NCBI RefSeq assembly: GCF_008728515.1
Contig: NC_044981.1
Span: 133,301,937-133,365,936, forward strand
DNA from: Papio anubis
Lineage: Eukaryota; Chordata; Mammalia; Primates; Cercopithecidae
Reading direction: 5' to 3'
Length of the DNA: 64,000 nt
Of the stretch, positions 1-12,284 are shown one piece after another (position 1 is the stretch's first letter; each line of letters opens with the position of its first letter). The notes beneath the pieces are model-generated. The model searched no databases. It was not told the origin of the DNA and worked only from the letters and a program-made list of their open reading frames with translations. A program made the position numbers and the translations under genes.

Positions 1-395
1 CACATGTTCTCACTTATCTGTGGGAGCTAAAAATGAAAGCAATTGAACTCATGGAGATAGAAATTAGAAGGATAGTTACCAGAGGGTGGGAAGGTTAGTG
101 GCAGGGAGGAGTAGGGATGGTTAATGATACAAAATAGTTTGAATGAATAAGAGTTAGTATTTCCTAGCACAAGTGTAACTACAGTTAAAAAAAATTAATT
201 GTACATTTTAAATTAACTAAAAGAGTATAATCAGATTGTTTGAAACATAAAGAATACATGTTTGAGGCGATGGATACCCCATTTACCCTGATATGATTAT
301 TATGCATTGCATGCCTATATCAAAATATCTCAGGTAACCCATAAATATATACAGCCACTGTGTACCCACAAAAATTAAAAATCAAAGGATTAAAA
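1..395 (+). mobile_element. L1 3'-end fragment
   Basis: The opening CACATGTTCTCACTTATCTG, the later TACCAGAGGGTGGGAAGG and the A-rich end near 395 match the 3' end of an L1PB/L1MA-age LINE-1. It runs beyond the left edge, so its 5' extent is unknown. It is antisense to LAMA2. Confidence 0.8.
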
Positions 396-970
396 AATTA
401 TTATGTAGAGGTTATTTCCTATTTCTTTTTCCTAGCTGTACCTTCATGACCAGTGATATAAAACCATACTGGAAATGTTCATTGGAAACGGAGTGGAGAA
501 AGCCAGGAATGATGCCAGCCATCGTCACCATCAACAAGAAATGGACACGGGTGTGCATTGTGTGTATGGGTATGTGTTGAAGGGGAGGAGATTATGAAAT
601 ACAGCCTTGCAGGGAATTGAAAAGAAGAAAAAAAACATATCTCCAGAAACTGGAAGGTAGGAAAACAACATAGTATAAACATATGAGTGTTCTTGCAAAA
701 TTATTTATTTTGCTGTTCTTAATCTCCAGTGAAGGAGATGGAATAAATTCTCTAAATAGACCTTTACTTTATTTCTTCTATTAATTCTTATCAGGATCAG
801 ATACATGAATTTTTAAGAAGCATTTCTGAAATTACTTCCATAAGTTTATTTTTGGCTTAAATAAAGGATACTAGTTTAGGACTCTGGGAACTTTTATTAT
901 TTGGTACTAGCAAGAAGTTAGTATTTGTATCCAGTTAATAATCAACAGGAAGGAAATGAAAGAGCCTTAC
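1..970 (-). other. LAMA2: LAMA2 intron (3' edge of window)
   Basis: Intron leading to the LG5 exons outside the window. Its outer part is an L1 3' end (1-395). From 396 to 970 I recognise no feature. Confidence 0.8.
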
Positions 971-1124
971 CTGCTTTGGCAAAACCTGTTCCATCAAAAT
1001 ATGTTCCCCTCTGAGCATTTGCAAAACATGTCCCAACATGGAAGCTGGAGGTGGGCTCTTCCAGATCAGCAGGGGCCTCTGCCATGTGGAGATTCCTGAT
1101 GCAGCCGTCAATGCTATAGGTCAC
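971..1124 (-). CDS. LAMA2: LAMA2 window exon 18: LG4 end and LG5 start
   Basis: A 154-base exon of 51 codons plus one base of the next codon; acceptor CGTTTAG, donor GTAAGG. It encodes VTYSIDGCIRNLHMAEAPAD, LEEPTSSFHVGTC and FANAQRGTYFDGTGFAKA. The cysteines in DGCI and VGTC close LG4. FDGTGFAKA is the opening strand of LG5, whose remaining exons lie to the left of the window. Isoleucine in GCIR and the second glutamate in LEEPT differ from human (valine and glutamine) as remembered. Confidence 0.97.
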
Positions 1125-2169
1125 CTAAACGTTCAGATCAGAAGAAACAAATGTCAAGTTTTAGCAGAACTTTGCCTTTACGTAGAATACAATCATTTGT
1201 GGGGTGCTCTACGTGTGTGGTTATTGGCCAGTTGTCTTAGGGTAGGACATCCCCCAAAGCTGCCTGGGTTCTCTATTACCACCAGGCTTCCTGGCATGGA
1301 TGCAGAAAATCCTGTGTTGTGCTTCTCAACTCAGATGTATCTATCCTGGAATATGACTGTTCTCATAGTCTAAATACTGCACACTATGTCTCCATTGGTT
1401 TGACAGAGCTATGGGCCCCATGTGGGTATCATAAGTTTTAATTGGTCTCTTATGTTCCTGATTTTATGTTTCTATTAATAGTTTATTAAACTTACTATAT
1501 ACACATTTTGTCATAGCCTATGTTCAATTTCTATTTGAAAAGGTAATTAGGTTTGGTTCAGTGCTTCTTCCTTTCGAATATCTAATGAAAGCAGCAGACC
1601 CTCCCCTAAGAAAATGCAAATATGCATAAAACTTGAAAGTTTGCATAAAACATCGGGGATTCAAGGAATTTAGAAGTAACTCAATCACACTCTGGTCCAT
1701 TATATTTTATCTGTTTTTAGAAATTCAAGTGAATTGCTTTTACCAGTGTCACTTCAGAGACTTTTGTTTTTGATAGACCTAAAAAGCATATCCAATAGCT
1801 ATGAAAGGAAAGTAATACTGATCATCCACAAGAGAAGCCAAATGCTGAGAATTACAACTATAATGGGTGATTGTCTTTGATGAGTGAGCAAATCTACATT
1901 ATCATGTGTTCTAATTTGAGTACAGAAATGTATCACATTTGTATCTAGTGTGTTCTCTAAAAGCACGAATCAATCCCCCATGCTTCTCTCAGAGTAACAC
2001 TTTCCAAAGCAAACTAGGACACATGGTCTGATAAAAAATTATTTGGTGAATATTGATTTACAAAACTGTGAGGGCTTTAAATTCTGAATCCAAAATTGGA
2101 TAACTGTACTCTAACTACTGCATCTCTCAATATTTGCTAAATCTCTATGCCTGAAACACCATGAATATA

Positions 2170-2705
2170 TACCATCATTTTCATCTTTCAGTGCTTTTTA
2201 TATGCCTGCTACTCTTCCAATCACTTTATTTTTATTTATTTATTTGTTTTTTGAGACAGGGTCTTGCTGTGTCGCCCAGGCTGGAATGCAGTGGTGCTAT
2301 TACAGCTCACTGCAACCTCTGCCCCTCGGGTTCAAGTGATTCTCGTGCCTCAGCCCCCGAACTAGCTGGGACTACAGGCACATACCACCACACCTGGCTA
2401 ATTTTTTGTATTTTTAGTAGAGACAGGGTTTTTGGCCAGGCTGGTCTTGAACTCCTGGTCTCAAAGGATCTGCCTGCCTTGGCCTCCCAAAGTGCTGAGA
2501 TTACAGGTGTGAGCCACCACGCCCAACTCAATCATTTAATCTTTATGCAATCCTTTGTGTTTAGTATTATCATTACCCTATTTTGCAAAAGAGAATTCTT
2601 TGTTAAAAAAGATTAACTTGCTCCAAAACACACAGTTAGTCAATAGTTAAATAGGTATTCAAACCAAGAGAGTCTGGCTCCAGAATCCCCACTCAGTGTT
2701 CTGTG
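2170..2705 (+). repeat. MIR split by an Alu
   Basis: The flanks of the Alu at 2228 join into a MIR-like order: a TGCCTGCTACTCTTCCAATC start, then a deletion-prone core, then CAAACCAAGAGAGTCTGGCTCCAG-like 3' sequence ending near 2705. Only the outer parts (2170-2227 and 2528-2705) belong to the MIR. Confidence 0.55.
2228..2527 (-). mobile_element. Alu, full length
   Basis: Reverse-complement Alu with a T/ATTT-rich left end, GAGACAGGGTCTTGCTGTG, and the right end at GTGAGCCACCACGCCCAACT. It sits in an old MIR; CAATCACTTTA on the left resembles CAATCATTTAA on the right, a likely target-site duplication. Confidence 0.9.
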
Positions 2706-2745
2706 GCATTGTCTCTCATAAGCTAATCTAAAAAACCTTCTGTCC

Positions 2746-2969
2746 GCCGGGCACGGTGGCTCACGCCTGTAATCCCAGCACTTTGGGAGGCCGAGGCAGG
2801 CGGATCATGAGGTCAAGAGATGGAGACCATCCTGGCTAACACGGTGAAACCCCATCTCTATCAAAAGTACAAAAAATTATCCGGGCGTGAGCCAAGATTG
2901 CGTCACTGCACTCCAGCCTGGGCAACAAAGCGAGACTCCGTCTCAAAAAAAAAAAAAACCAAAAAAAAA
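2746..2969 (+). mobile_element. Alu with internal deletion
   Basis: It starts GCCGGGCACGGTGGCTCACG and ends in an A tail at 2946-2969. After about 2889 the sequence jumps from TTATCCGGGCGTG to AGCCAAGATTGCG, so roughly 80 bases of the right arm are missing. A likely target duplication (AAAACC..TGTCC) flanks it. Confidence 0.9.
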
Positions 2970-3106
2970 ACCTGTCCCTTTTCAGAAAAGATAACTTCCT
3001 ACTCACCTATCAGCTTTCATGGGCCCATGTGACCTAATAAATCAAAATATATCAATAAATGAATCAGTCATATATTTAGGTAATAAAGAAGAAATTAGAT
3101 ATTTAC

Positions 3107-3262
3107 TGGACCAATTCTTCGGGTAGTGTAGTTGATGGGTAACCCACCAACATACAGCATTCCCACAACATCCAGGATGTCAGCTTTTCTGGGACTAATG
3201 GTTCTGTTGGAGGCCCCATCTACATAAAGAATTCCTTCTTGCTTACTTCTCATTATCTTAAT
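3107..3262 (-). CDS. LAMA2: LAMA2 window exon 17: LG4
   Basis: A 156-base exon of 52 codons, phase 0 at both ends; acceptor TTTTTTGTAG, donor GTAAAT. It encodes IKIMRSKQEGILYVDGASNR, TISPRKADILDVVGMLYVGG and LPINYTTRRIGP. LYVGGLP is the LG hallmark, and NRT and NYT are sequons. Arginine in SPRKAD is lysine in human as remembered. Confidence 0.96.
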
Positions 3263-5179
3263 CTACAAAAAAGAAAGAGGTCATTAATGCCAATCCTGAA
3301 CAAATTTCAAATATGCAGAGTATAAGACATAAGGACTTTAACAATGTTACCAAGAAAAATTGAAACAATGTACACAGTGCTTAGTATGTGCTAAGCCCAT
3401 TATATATGGGAAAGTTAAACCCATTTTACAGAATATCTCAAATTCTGTCTTTTCCATGACTACTGTCACCAAAAGAATACCGAATTTTCCTGGGTCAGTT
3501 TTAGGTTGAAGTCTCTTCAGTAGTTTCCCAAGTGTGGATATGTGTTGAGAGGGAGGAATGTTGTAAGGAAGCCTGCAGACTAATAGCACTTTCATGAATT
3601 AAGTGCAGCAAAATTCATGTACAGTTTTAAAAGTGCCTTAGTTTGATTGAGCAAGGAGCCTGGGCTCCCAACACGATTTCAGATACGCTACATCCCTTTG
3701 CCTAACAGGCTCTTCTTGTGTACAATTAGAGAAAGAGTAGCACAAATAGGCTGCACTTCTTTCTGCAGAAACTGATTAGTACAAAGTCAGGGAGGAAGAT
3801 AGAGAACTGACTGAGGCTGAAATTAGGGTGGTGGAGCGAATTATCTTCTGAGACAGAATGAAATAAGGGGTGTAAAGACTGGCTGGAGTATAAAAATCTT
3901 GAGTCTGAATTTAGGTAAAGGAGCATGAAAGCCTGTAAAACGCTAAACTACTATGATGGTTTAAAAATTAGTCTGGGTCAGGATTAGAGTAATTTAACTC
4001 TTCATTTTACATATATTTATTCTGGTTTGGGAAATAATTTTAAAAAACCATCAAAAATAAAATCCATTTTTAATTTGACTAATTATAGTATTTAAGTCCC
4101 TTTCTTAATCCCAGCCTCATTGTGGTTCAACGATATGTCTTTTTCTCAAGTGTCATATTTATTATTCTATTAGCTAGAGATGGAAGAAATCTTAATGAGA
4201 GCTCCTTCATTTGGATCCATATTTGCTAGTCATAAGCTCCCAGCAAAAATGAAGATTCTTTTTCTTATTTCCATGATAACAAATTGGTTGGCTTTGCGTT
4301 TTTTAAGGTTTTTTGACTTTCTAGAATAAGACAAGTCCAAGTATGTTAACATTAACCAAATCTAACATCTAATAATATCGTACTCTGAAAATTAAAAATT
4401 TTATTGGTCTACCTAGGGAAGCTTTACTTAATAGGCTATCGCAGGTGCAGAGACAAATGTTGAGATTTTGTTTTAATCAGGCAGTATATTATCTATTTGC
4501 AGTCATGCCAAAGAGGACAGTAAGCTGGCAAACGAGCCTTCTGTGCCCATAATAGTACCAGTTTCTGGGTGTAAGGCCAACGTTTTTAAAATTGTTCCAA
4601 ATAACTGTCAGTAGAAATGATACCTTAGAGCCCTTTAAACACGATAAACCAGAGATTCCTGGATTCCTGGTTTTCACAGACCAGTGTGTGGTTAGGTGGG
4701 GAGTCTTGGCACCCATTTTAGTGTTGCCAACTTTTGCTTTTGGCAAATACTATTTCATAATAGAAAGGCCTTTTAGCCACCATAAAACTGCTATAATATA
4801 ATCTCAGAATAAATATTATTCCTTCAGATCAAATACATCGAGCTTTATGATGAACACACTCTGTTGTTCTACGTTTCTCACTTAGAGCAGTGGAAATGTC
4901 TTTAGCCGCCTGGTCTCAGTTTATAGGTAGAGGTTTGAGAACCACAGCCATATAGCAGTGATGGAACCATGATGAAGCATGTCAGTGGTCAAATGTAAAC
5001 CTACACAGGTCTGAGCACATTTTCCAAGATTGTAGTAGTTGTATATGGCACTCATTTTATTTTTAGCTTCTGCCAGAGTCAGTGTCTGCCCTGGCAAAAT
5101 ATACTGGCACCAGGAGAATGCTGATGGCTGCCACTCACTAATTCCCTTAAGGTACTGCCAATATCCAGGGGACTATTAC
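3263..5179 (-). other. LAMA2: LAMA2 intron
   Basis: A 1.9 kb intron with no transposable element that I recognise. Short open stretches on both strands here show no family resemblance. Confidence 0.75.
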
Positions 5180-5369
5180 CTTGTGCCACTGGCCATCATT
5201 GATTTTGGTGGGGATCATGGTGTTGGTGTCCCCACTCCCCAAGTCATAGCTGAAGTAGGGCAATCCATTTCTCAGCTGAACTGTGGCAAAATCAGCATGA
5301 TTGATGCGAGCCATGTAAAAAAGCAAGCCAGATTCAGCTTCGGTTCTTACTTCCAACTCAATTGTGAGA
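5180..5369 (-). CDS. LAMA2: LAMA2 window exon 16: LG4 core
   Basis: A 190-base exon: one base completing arginine, then 63 codons; acceptor GTTTCACAG, donor GTAATA. It encodes LTIELEVRTEAESGLLFYMA, RINHADFATVQLRNGLPYFS, YDLGSGDTNTM and IPTKINDGQWHK. YDLGSGDT and INDGQWHK are standard LG signatures. Asparagine in GDTNTM is histidine in human as remembered. A plus-strand open stretch over the same bases is a shadow of this exon. Confidence 0.97.
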
Positions 5370-5684
5370 CTGTGAAACAAAAGCATGCAAAGTCAAACAG
5401 AAAAATAAGAGCATTCTCATGCTAAAATACAGCGGTATCAGATCGTGGCTGCTTTTCATAAAGGAGAGTAAAACCTTCTCAGAGATGAGGAATGTCCTGG
5501 ACTACTGATTTCCTACATTGGGCTCCTCAGGCTCAAATAACATTCTATTCTCTACTGTACTCAGTAAATTAAAAGAAAAGCTGGCTTCATTAATTAATAA
5601 GTGTAGTAGATTAAACTTAATTAAACACGAATACTCAGTTCTTCATTTATCAGTTCTTTCCCAGTGTCTCAGGATGATACATAC
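5370..5684 (-). other. LAMA2: LAMA2 short intron (315 bases)
   Basis: Compact intron between two LG4 exons. I see no repeat or other feature. Confidence 0.85.
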
Positions 5685-5797
5685 CGGTTTTTAACTTTGG
5701 TGTCATCAAATGCAATTGCAATGTGACTGTTTCTTGAAAGCCCGAACTGCTTGCTCCCTATCAAAAGAGCTGGTTCTGATTCTGCAGCACAAGGACC
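5685..5797 (-). CDS. LAMA2: LAMA2 window exon 15: start of LG4
   Basis: A 113-base exon of 37 codons plus CG of an arginine codon; acceptor TTTTACAG, donor GTATGT. It encodes GPCAAESEPALLIGSKQFGL, SRNSHIAIAF and DDTKVKN. This opens LG4, half of the LG4-5 pair that binds alpha-dystroglycan glycans. The cysteine in GPC is retained. Confidence 0.96.
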
Positions 5798-6467
5798 CTG
5801 TAAAATACCCAGGAGAGAAAGACAGGAGATTATGGACTGTTCTTTAAAAAGGTAATGATGCTGTCTAATTGTTTCTTACATATTAGAGTAATTCTTTAAG
5901 AATAAAAACTGTACATTATTCATCTCTGTAGTCTACTGCATAGTAAGTACTTATTATCAAGTGCTCAGTGAGTGTGAATCAGTTTTCTTATCTCACACCC
6001 TTGAATTGCTAAAGGAATGTGCTCAGACATATGTATTGATTAATTCATAGTTTCATTATCCTCTAAAAATTTATTTATATTTCTGAGAAAACTGGAATTT
6101 CCCTTTCATTTTTCCTTCATGTATGAAGAGTTCTATTCTTAGAAGATCGAGCAGTGAAAATGACAAGCTAGCCACTTGGGTTATAACAGTAGAAAAATGT
6201 GCTTTTTTCTTGCCCTCCCCATTTCCATCTCCCACTATATTACTTTTTCTTGAAAATTATCAGTCCACTAGAAGGTTTCCATGAATTTAGACTTTCAAGA
6301 TGGTGTATCTAAACCTGCATGTCAGCCCATTCAGGCCCTTGCCAGTTGCTAGGCAACCCAGCACATTTTAAAAATGTAACCCACCATACACCATTTCAAC
6401 TGCCACTGTTCAAAGATCAGCTTCCCAGGGTGCTGAAGGGGGAGAGCTAGGTGCAGGGCTGTGCCGT

Positions 6468-6913
6468 CACGTGGTTTAATGCTCTGCTGTCACCATCTTG
6501 AAATTCTTAATAATTTTTCAATGAGGGGTCCTGCATTTTCAGTTTTGCACTGGGGCTTGCAAAGCATACAGCGGTCCTGGCTAAGTAGATCACATTTGGC
6601 TACCATAACACACAGCTCCATAAATAATCAAGGCTCCTTAAATTACCAAAGCCACAATTCCTTTCCCTGTTCTCTATTTTCACAAGATAGCTCGATATAC
6701 AGGCTGCTTAGGAAGTCTCTTAGAACACGCAGTACATGAGAAAATAACCTGCACACTCTCACCAACACATCTGTTTTTAAGATCTGCACTTAATAGCTCT
6801 GGCTGGGCCACTGCCCCAGTGAGTGCTGACTCAGCAGAGGTTCTCAAGCAGCCCAAGGCAGGCTTTTGATGCACAGTGTTCTTCCCAAAGAGTGTACCTC
6901 AGAGATGACTCAT
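6468..6913. promoter_or_regulatory. Candidate regulatory group: E-box, Maf and AP-1 sites
   Basis: An E-box TCACGTGG lies at about 6468-6475, an exact palindromic Maf recognition element TGCTGACTCAGCA at 6824-6836, and an exact AP-1 palindrome ATGACTCAT at 6905-6913. The interval lacks recognised repeats. Function as an intronic enhancer is inference. Confidence 0.35.
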
Positions 6914-8381
6914 CAGCACACAGGAAATTTTTACTTGATGAGGAAAAGCCTTGTTCTCTTTTCTCTTGATCTTAGTCAAACGAAGCACTCTGCCACAGCA
7001 GGTAAAAGGCTTTAAGTGTTTTGAAACACTATAAAATTGGTCTTCATGGAAGTATTTCCCTTCTTGCTTCCCAGGAGATGGTCAGTTATAAAGAGCAGAC
7101 TGGCCGAAATTCACACAGCTATGCAAAACCCCGTGGGCAGGACAGGAAAATGCTATTCATTCGCACGGTTGAATGGCCTCTTTTAGAGTCAGCATGTGGC
7201 ACCTTTCTTATTACGCTGCCTGCAAAAAGAGCCCGAATGGAGACACTTCGGTAGCTTAAGATCTCAGTCATGAATACTCCTATTAATAGAATTGGGGTCT
7301 TTTATCAACCTCTCACGATACTTCCCGGACGGAGGACCATCTCAACAAACATGCGGAGCCTGCGGTCTTCCTCAGAAATTGCTAAGAGAATCCTATCTGC
7401 TGTGAGTCCACTGGGGACAGAATTTCACTGAAACATCTTTACACCCTCAGCTCTGAAAACTGAGGGATTAAAATCGTGAATGGATGCTGAGGAATTAGGA
7501 AACAATTACATGTAGCTCAAAAGAGAACCACCAGTGGGTTATGTCCATATTATTGCGGTTACAGTCACTTGTCTAATTCCTATATGTAAATGTTAATATA
7601 ACTTCTCTATTAAAATTAAAACAAATTTCAAGGTGGCAGTTGTACACTGCTGGTAGCAGCTGTATGTTGTGGGGGACTTTTTGATTGCTGGTAGACTGGA
7701 CAGGTGTATCCAAAACTGGTCCCGAGCTAAGCAGCAGATTTTTGTTTGTTTTTGTTTTGTTGTTGTGTCGTCGTATACTATCAGATTTTCTAGATGGACA
7801 AGGCACTGGTCAAGTCATTTTAGAAAAAAACCTTTGACCAGAAAAGGACAAGGACTTTGTCAAAGTTCTTTTAAGAGTCATTGCAGGACACACCCGCTTG
7901 AAATTTAGGAAGAACAGCACCTCCTGGATTAGATCCTCCATTTCTGCAACGGGCAGCCCTGGAGAAGCAGGCAGAAGCAGTGCTTAATAAAACGGTGTTC
8001 TCAGATGAGCCAATGTTACAGAATAGTTGTACCAAACTGACACTCTAACATGTAACCTCAAAGTTTAAAGCCATTATGGTGTATAGCCTTTGTTTTTAAG
8101 GACATCCAAGGTGATATTTACTATCATTGATTTGCAACAGGATGGATGTTGTTTTAATAAAACTTCTATCACCTTCCTTTATTAAACTGGTAGTTGGAAA
8201 AGGACTGAGAAGTGCTGGTGTGAGAGGGTTTTTATACATGTGTACCTCAGGATTTAAATGGGACAAAAATTCCCCACCCTCTAATTTGACAGTGTTTTGT
8301 ACAAATCTAGATCTCCCCCTTGCTTGGTTAAAGGATGTCTTCCTTGCATCACTTTTCCTTGGGTAAACTGAAACCAAGTCT

Positions 8382-8725
8382 GATGGGCATGGAGGCTCAT
8401 GTTTGTAATCCCAGCATTTGGAAAGCCGAGGCAGGAAGACCACTTGAGGCTAGTAGTTTGAGACCAGCCTGGGCAACAAAGTCAGGACCTCTGCCCCGCT
8501 CTGTCTCTCCAAAAGAACAACAACAACAACAACAACCAAAAAAAATTAAAAAAAATAAAAAAATTAGCCTGGCATGTTGTTGCATGCTGAAAGCCCCAGC
8601 TACTTGGGAGGCTAAGGCAGGAGAATTGCTTGAGTCCAGGAGTTCAAGGTTAGAGTGAATTACGATTGCATCACTGCACTCCAGCCTGGACAATAAAGCA
8701 AGAACCTGTCTCAAAAAGAAAAAAA
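8382..8725 (+). mobile_element. Old Alu (AluJ-like)
   Basis: A diverged dimeric Alu beginning GGGCATGGAGGCTCATG. It has a CAA-repeat (8518-8536) in the middle A-rich linker and an A-rich end near 8725. The many differences from consensus suggest the J age class. Confidence 0.85.
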
Positions 8726-10899
8726 CACGATGGAATCAGGGCAGCACCAGTTTATTGGTTTGCCCGGTGTTGCTTCCTCTTCTCTTCCTTCTGCCTCATG
8801 TTCCACAGTGGGTGGAGCTGCTCATTCAGCAGCTCAAGCTTCCTTTTTCCTTCTAGAATGTTAAAGGGGGAACAAGTGAGATGGAAGAGACACTGCCCCG
8901 TGCTTTGCTCAGAAATAAAATGATCTTGTCATTAAGGATGTTTTCAACTCTGCTTGCCATTAAAATCTAAGCTAAGACAAAAGGGTAAGAGAAAAGATCT
9001 AATGAGGTAATTTTAAGGAACTTTTAAAGAATGGTCATTGCAAGATGAATCATCCTTTTCTAAGCTAGTGTATACTTGAAGGCATCCTCATCTCTACGGA
9101 CATGATGCTTTACCTGTGTTGTTTTGGACACACTAATCTCTCAAATGTGTTAAAACAAGAATAATAATAAAAAAAAAAATTCACTCTCTCAGTAGAGGCT
9201 CATCAATCTCAACGTGTTACAATTCTGCCACCTTGTGGGGACTTTTTAAAGTACTAGAAATAGATAATGGTGAAAATGGGGTATGAAAGGAGGACAGATA
9301 GGCTTGTTTTTCATTTGCCTTTGCTTGGTAGGTTACAGGTTGTAGGCAGACAGGACTTGGCTGGGGAGTCTAGCATGGTGGTGCACCTGTTGATTACATC
9401 AGTGACGTGGTTGGGAATAATTATGGAGGAAGCTATGCTTCCCAAAGCCTTGTTTAGGGAAGTAGATAGTGCACCAAATTAGTAATGGGGCCAAAACGTT
9501 TTCACCCTCACAGTGTCACTTGTTTGACTTCAGGTCAGAATAAAGCAATGGTCGTTTCTATCTGCAGATTGGTGGCTGACATTTGGAAATGAGTTCTTAG
9601 ATTCAGTAGTGCGTATAATTCGTTGATAAGCATCTCTTGAATTTCCTACGTCCTGAGCAGAGATTTATGTTGCATTTATGAAAACTGGCATCTTTGTTCT
9701 TGAAAGCACCAAACAATGAATCATCATAGAAATTGCATAATTTTCTTCTTTCATGAGTCAATAATTCCCCTAATAAATGTGGGCTAAAATCACATCTGAT
9801 GCTTATTTGTCATGATTTTCTTTATGGATGAATAAGTGGAAGATATTTTTTATAGCACTGACTTTAATCTTCTAAAATATAAAAGCCCTACTCAAGATGT
9901 TTATTGAGAAACTGAATTATTGTTAACAGTGCACTTAAGCTCTTTTGGTGGGTCTTGGGCATTTACAGTAATATTTATACATTAATGTCTAAACAGGGAT
10001 TCCTTGATATGTGGAAAATGTATGTTTTCTCTTTAAATACATATCAGTAGCCAATCAGTTTATCCTTTGGCCTTGACTGTACTTAGCTCTTAAAGGTGTA
10101 GCACTAAAGCTCCTAGGGAAATCACTTTCCTTTCCTCTATTCTTTCCTTCTCTGTTCGCTTCTTTTCCTCAAATCCCAAAGAGACCTCATCAGTACAGGA
10201 ACTCTCCATGGCTACTTGTATTGTTTTTCTTAGTTTTCACATTTTAAACTGTGAGGTTTACAGCTGAACTCTTCAATAAAATTCAAGTAAAAGAATGTAG
10301 CCAGCTTATTATCTACAAATCCACACAAGCTATCCTTGTTAAAAAGACTTGGTCTAAACAGTGCACATACTTGCAGAGAACTTGTCACGTTTCCACATGT
10401 CAACAAATTTCTGTAATACTTGAAGTTCAGCCTCTTATCTACCTCTACCTCCTGCCATCCTCCATGAAAAATATCCACAAATAGAACACGTAGAAATGTT
10501 TTCTCTAGCTCTGAATGGGCTAAAGAATAACAGAGAAGTATAAAGAGAAGACAAGCTACCATACTATGAAATGAGATAATATGCATGAAATGCTCTTTAA
10601 TCTAGCATGTTCAACATGAATTAATCATAAGATTGACATAATCCATTTCACAGGGCAGAGCTTTCTCAAGACACTCTTACATTGCCCTGTAGTATAGTGA
10701 ATGTTGTCCTCATGCTGTTAGTTGCTGGCAGGATTGGGTGTGATGGGTGTAAAGAAGAAAAAGAAGGGCACTGAGAATAGGAGATCTTTTCTGTCAACTG
10801 TGCTAGCACAAATATGGAGCTCATAAATAGGCAGTTCTCACTTCAGGAGTTAACTTTTAAGTCTTAGTTCTTAAAGAACTCTTAAAAATCTAAATTCTG

Positions 10900-11180
10900 G
10901 GCCAGGCATGGTGGCTCATGCCTGTAATCTCAACACTTTGGCAGACTGAGGCAGGTGGATCACTTCCCAAGAGTTCGAGACCAGCCTGGCCAACATGGCG
11001 AAATCCCGTCTCTATTAAAAATACAAAAATTAGCCAGGCACGGTGGAATGCACCTGTAGACCCAGCTACTCAGGTGGCTGAGGCTTGAGGATTGCCTGAG
11101 CCTGGGAGATTGAGGCTGCAGTGAGCCATGATTGTGCCACTGTACACCAGCCTGGGCGACAGAGCAAGAAAAAAAAAAGA
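10900..11180 (+). mobile_element. Alu
   Basis: Starts GGCCAGGCATGGTGGCTCAT, has both arms and a short A tail (11169-11178). Moderate divergence suggests AluS or J. Confidence 0.9.
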
Positions 11181-11449
11181 ATCTAAAGTCTGATACAAAA
11201 AAGGAAAATGGTGAGAATTGAAAATTATGGAGGACTTATTTAATAACCACATCATTACAATGCATATATCATTACATATCAAACCAATAAAAGGGTTTGG
11301 AATTGCTTAAAAATTGAATACTTACCACATCTCTTTTTTTCCCAGCACCTGTCACCCACCCTAAAAATGTGAAAAGTTAAACTAACTAGAATAATTAAGT
11401 TAAAGAAACACAGAAGTTAAACTAACACAAGAATAAATACAGAGATGGA

Positions 11450-11640
11450 ATGTTACTTTGAGCCAGGCATGGTGCTGGTACTTTGCATAAAATGTATAAC
11501 TTATTCCCTTGTAATAGTAATCCTAGAAGGAAGATATTACTATCCTTATTTGTCCGTTAATTATTTTACTTTTAGAAAGGACAAGTAACCTGCCAGAAAT
11601 CATGGAATAAAAGTGGGAGGGCTATGGCAGAAAAAGCAAC
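11450..11640 (+). repeat. MIR remnant
   Basis: Contains the pattern GCCAGGCATGGTGCTGGTAC, CTTATTCCCTTGTAATAGTAATCC and AAGTAACCTGCCAGAAATCA, which follows the MIR consensus at low identity. Confidence 0.6.
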
Positions 11641-11956
11641 TCTCTCTCTTTTTCCCTGACCAGCAATAATAATATCGTATTCAACTTTGCACTTAGTAGA
11701 TGCTTAATAAATATTTGTTATAAAATAAACTGTAAAACTTTTAACTTTTAATAACCTTTAAAAAGAAGACAACTTTTTCCCCCTACACACAAAAAAAGAA
11801 CGTAAGAAAGGAATCAAATTAAAACAGAAGATATGTGTGGCTCCATGATCTGAACTCTAGAATATGATACAATTAATAGAGATGGAAAGTTCTAAAAAAT
11901 CTAATTCTGACCACACAGTCGGAAATAATTACAATGTGCAAAAGAAGGGGGAATAG

Positions 11957-12265
11957 GCTGGGCACCGTGTTTTGTGCCTGTAATCCCAGCACTTTGGGAG
12001 GCCAAGGTGAGAGGATCACCTGAGGTCGGGAGTTCGAGACCAGCCTGACCAACATGGAGAAATCCCGTCTCAACTAAAAATACAAAATTAGCCAGGCGTG
12101 GTGGTGCATGCCCGTAATCCTAGCTACTTGGGAGACTGAGGCAGGAGAATTGCTTGAACCCGGGAGGCAGAGGTTGCAGTGAGCTGAGATTGTGACATTA
12201 CACTCCAGCCTGGGCAACAAGAGCGAAACTCTGTCTCAAACAAAAAAAAAAAAAAAAAAAAAAAA
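11957..12265 (+). mobile_element. Alu with target-site duplication
   Basis: Starts GGCTGGGCACCGTGTTTTGTG and ends in a 24-base A tail. The flank AAAAGAAGGGGGAATAG on the left is repeated as AAAAGAAGGGGAAATAG on the right, a clear target-site duplication. Confidence 0.92.
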
Positions 12266-12284
12266 GAAGGGGAAATAGCAGTTG

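Larger units (their letters stand above)
1125..3106 (-). other. LAMA2: LAMA2 intron
   Basis: A 2.0 kb intron. A minus-strand Alu (2228-2527) splits an old MIR (about 2170-2705), and an internally deleted plus-strand Alu follows (2746-2969). The two Alus form a close inverted pair. From 1125 to 2160 I recognise nothing. Confidence 0.8.

Noticed and set aside
2161..2616. Plus-strand open frame of 151 codons
   Set aside because: It runs through a reverse-complement Alu, and its product has the well-known Alu-derived residues. No promoter or splice context supports a gene.
5039..5425. Plus-strand open frame of 128 codons
   Set aside because: It is the antisense shadow of the LG4 exon at 5180-5369.
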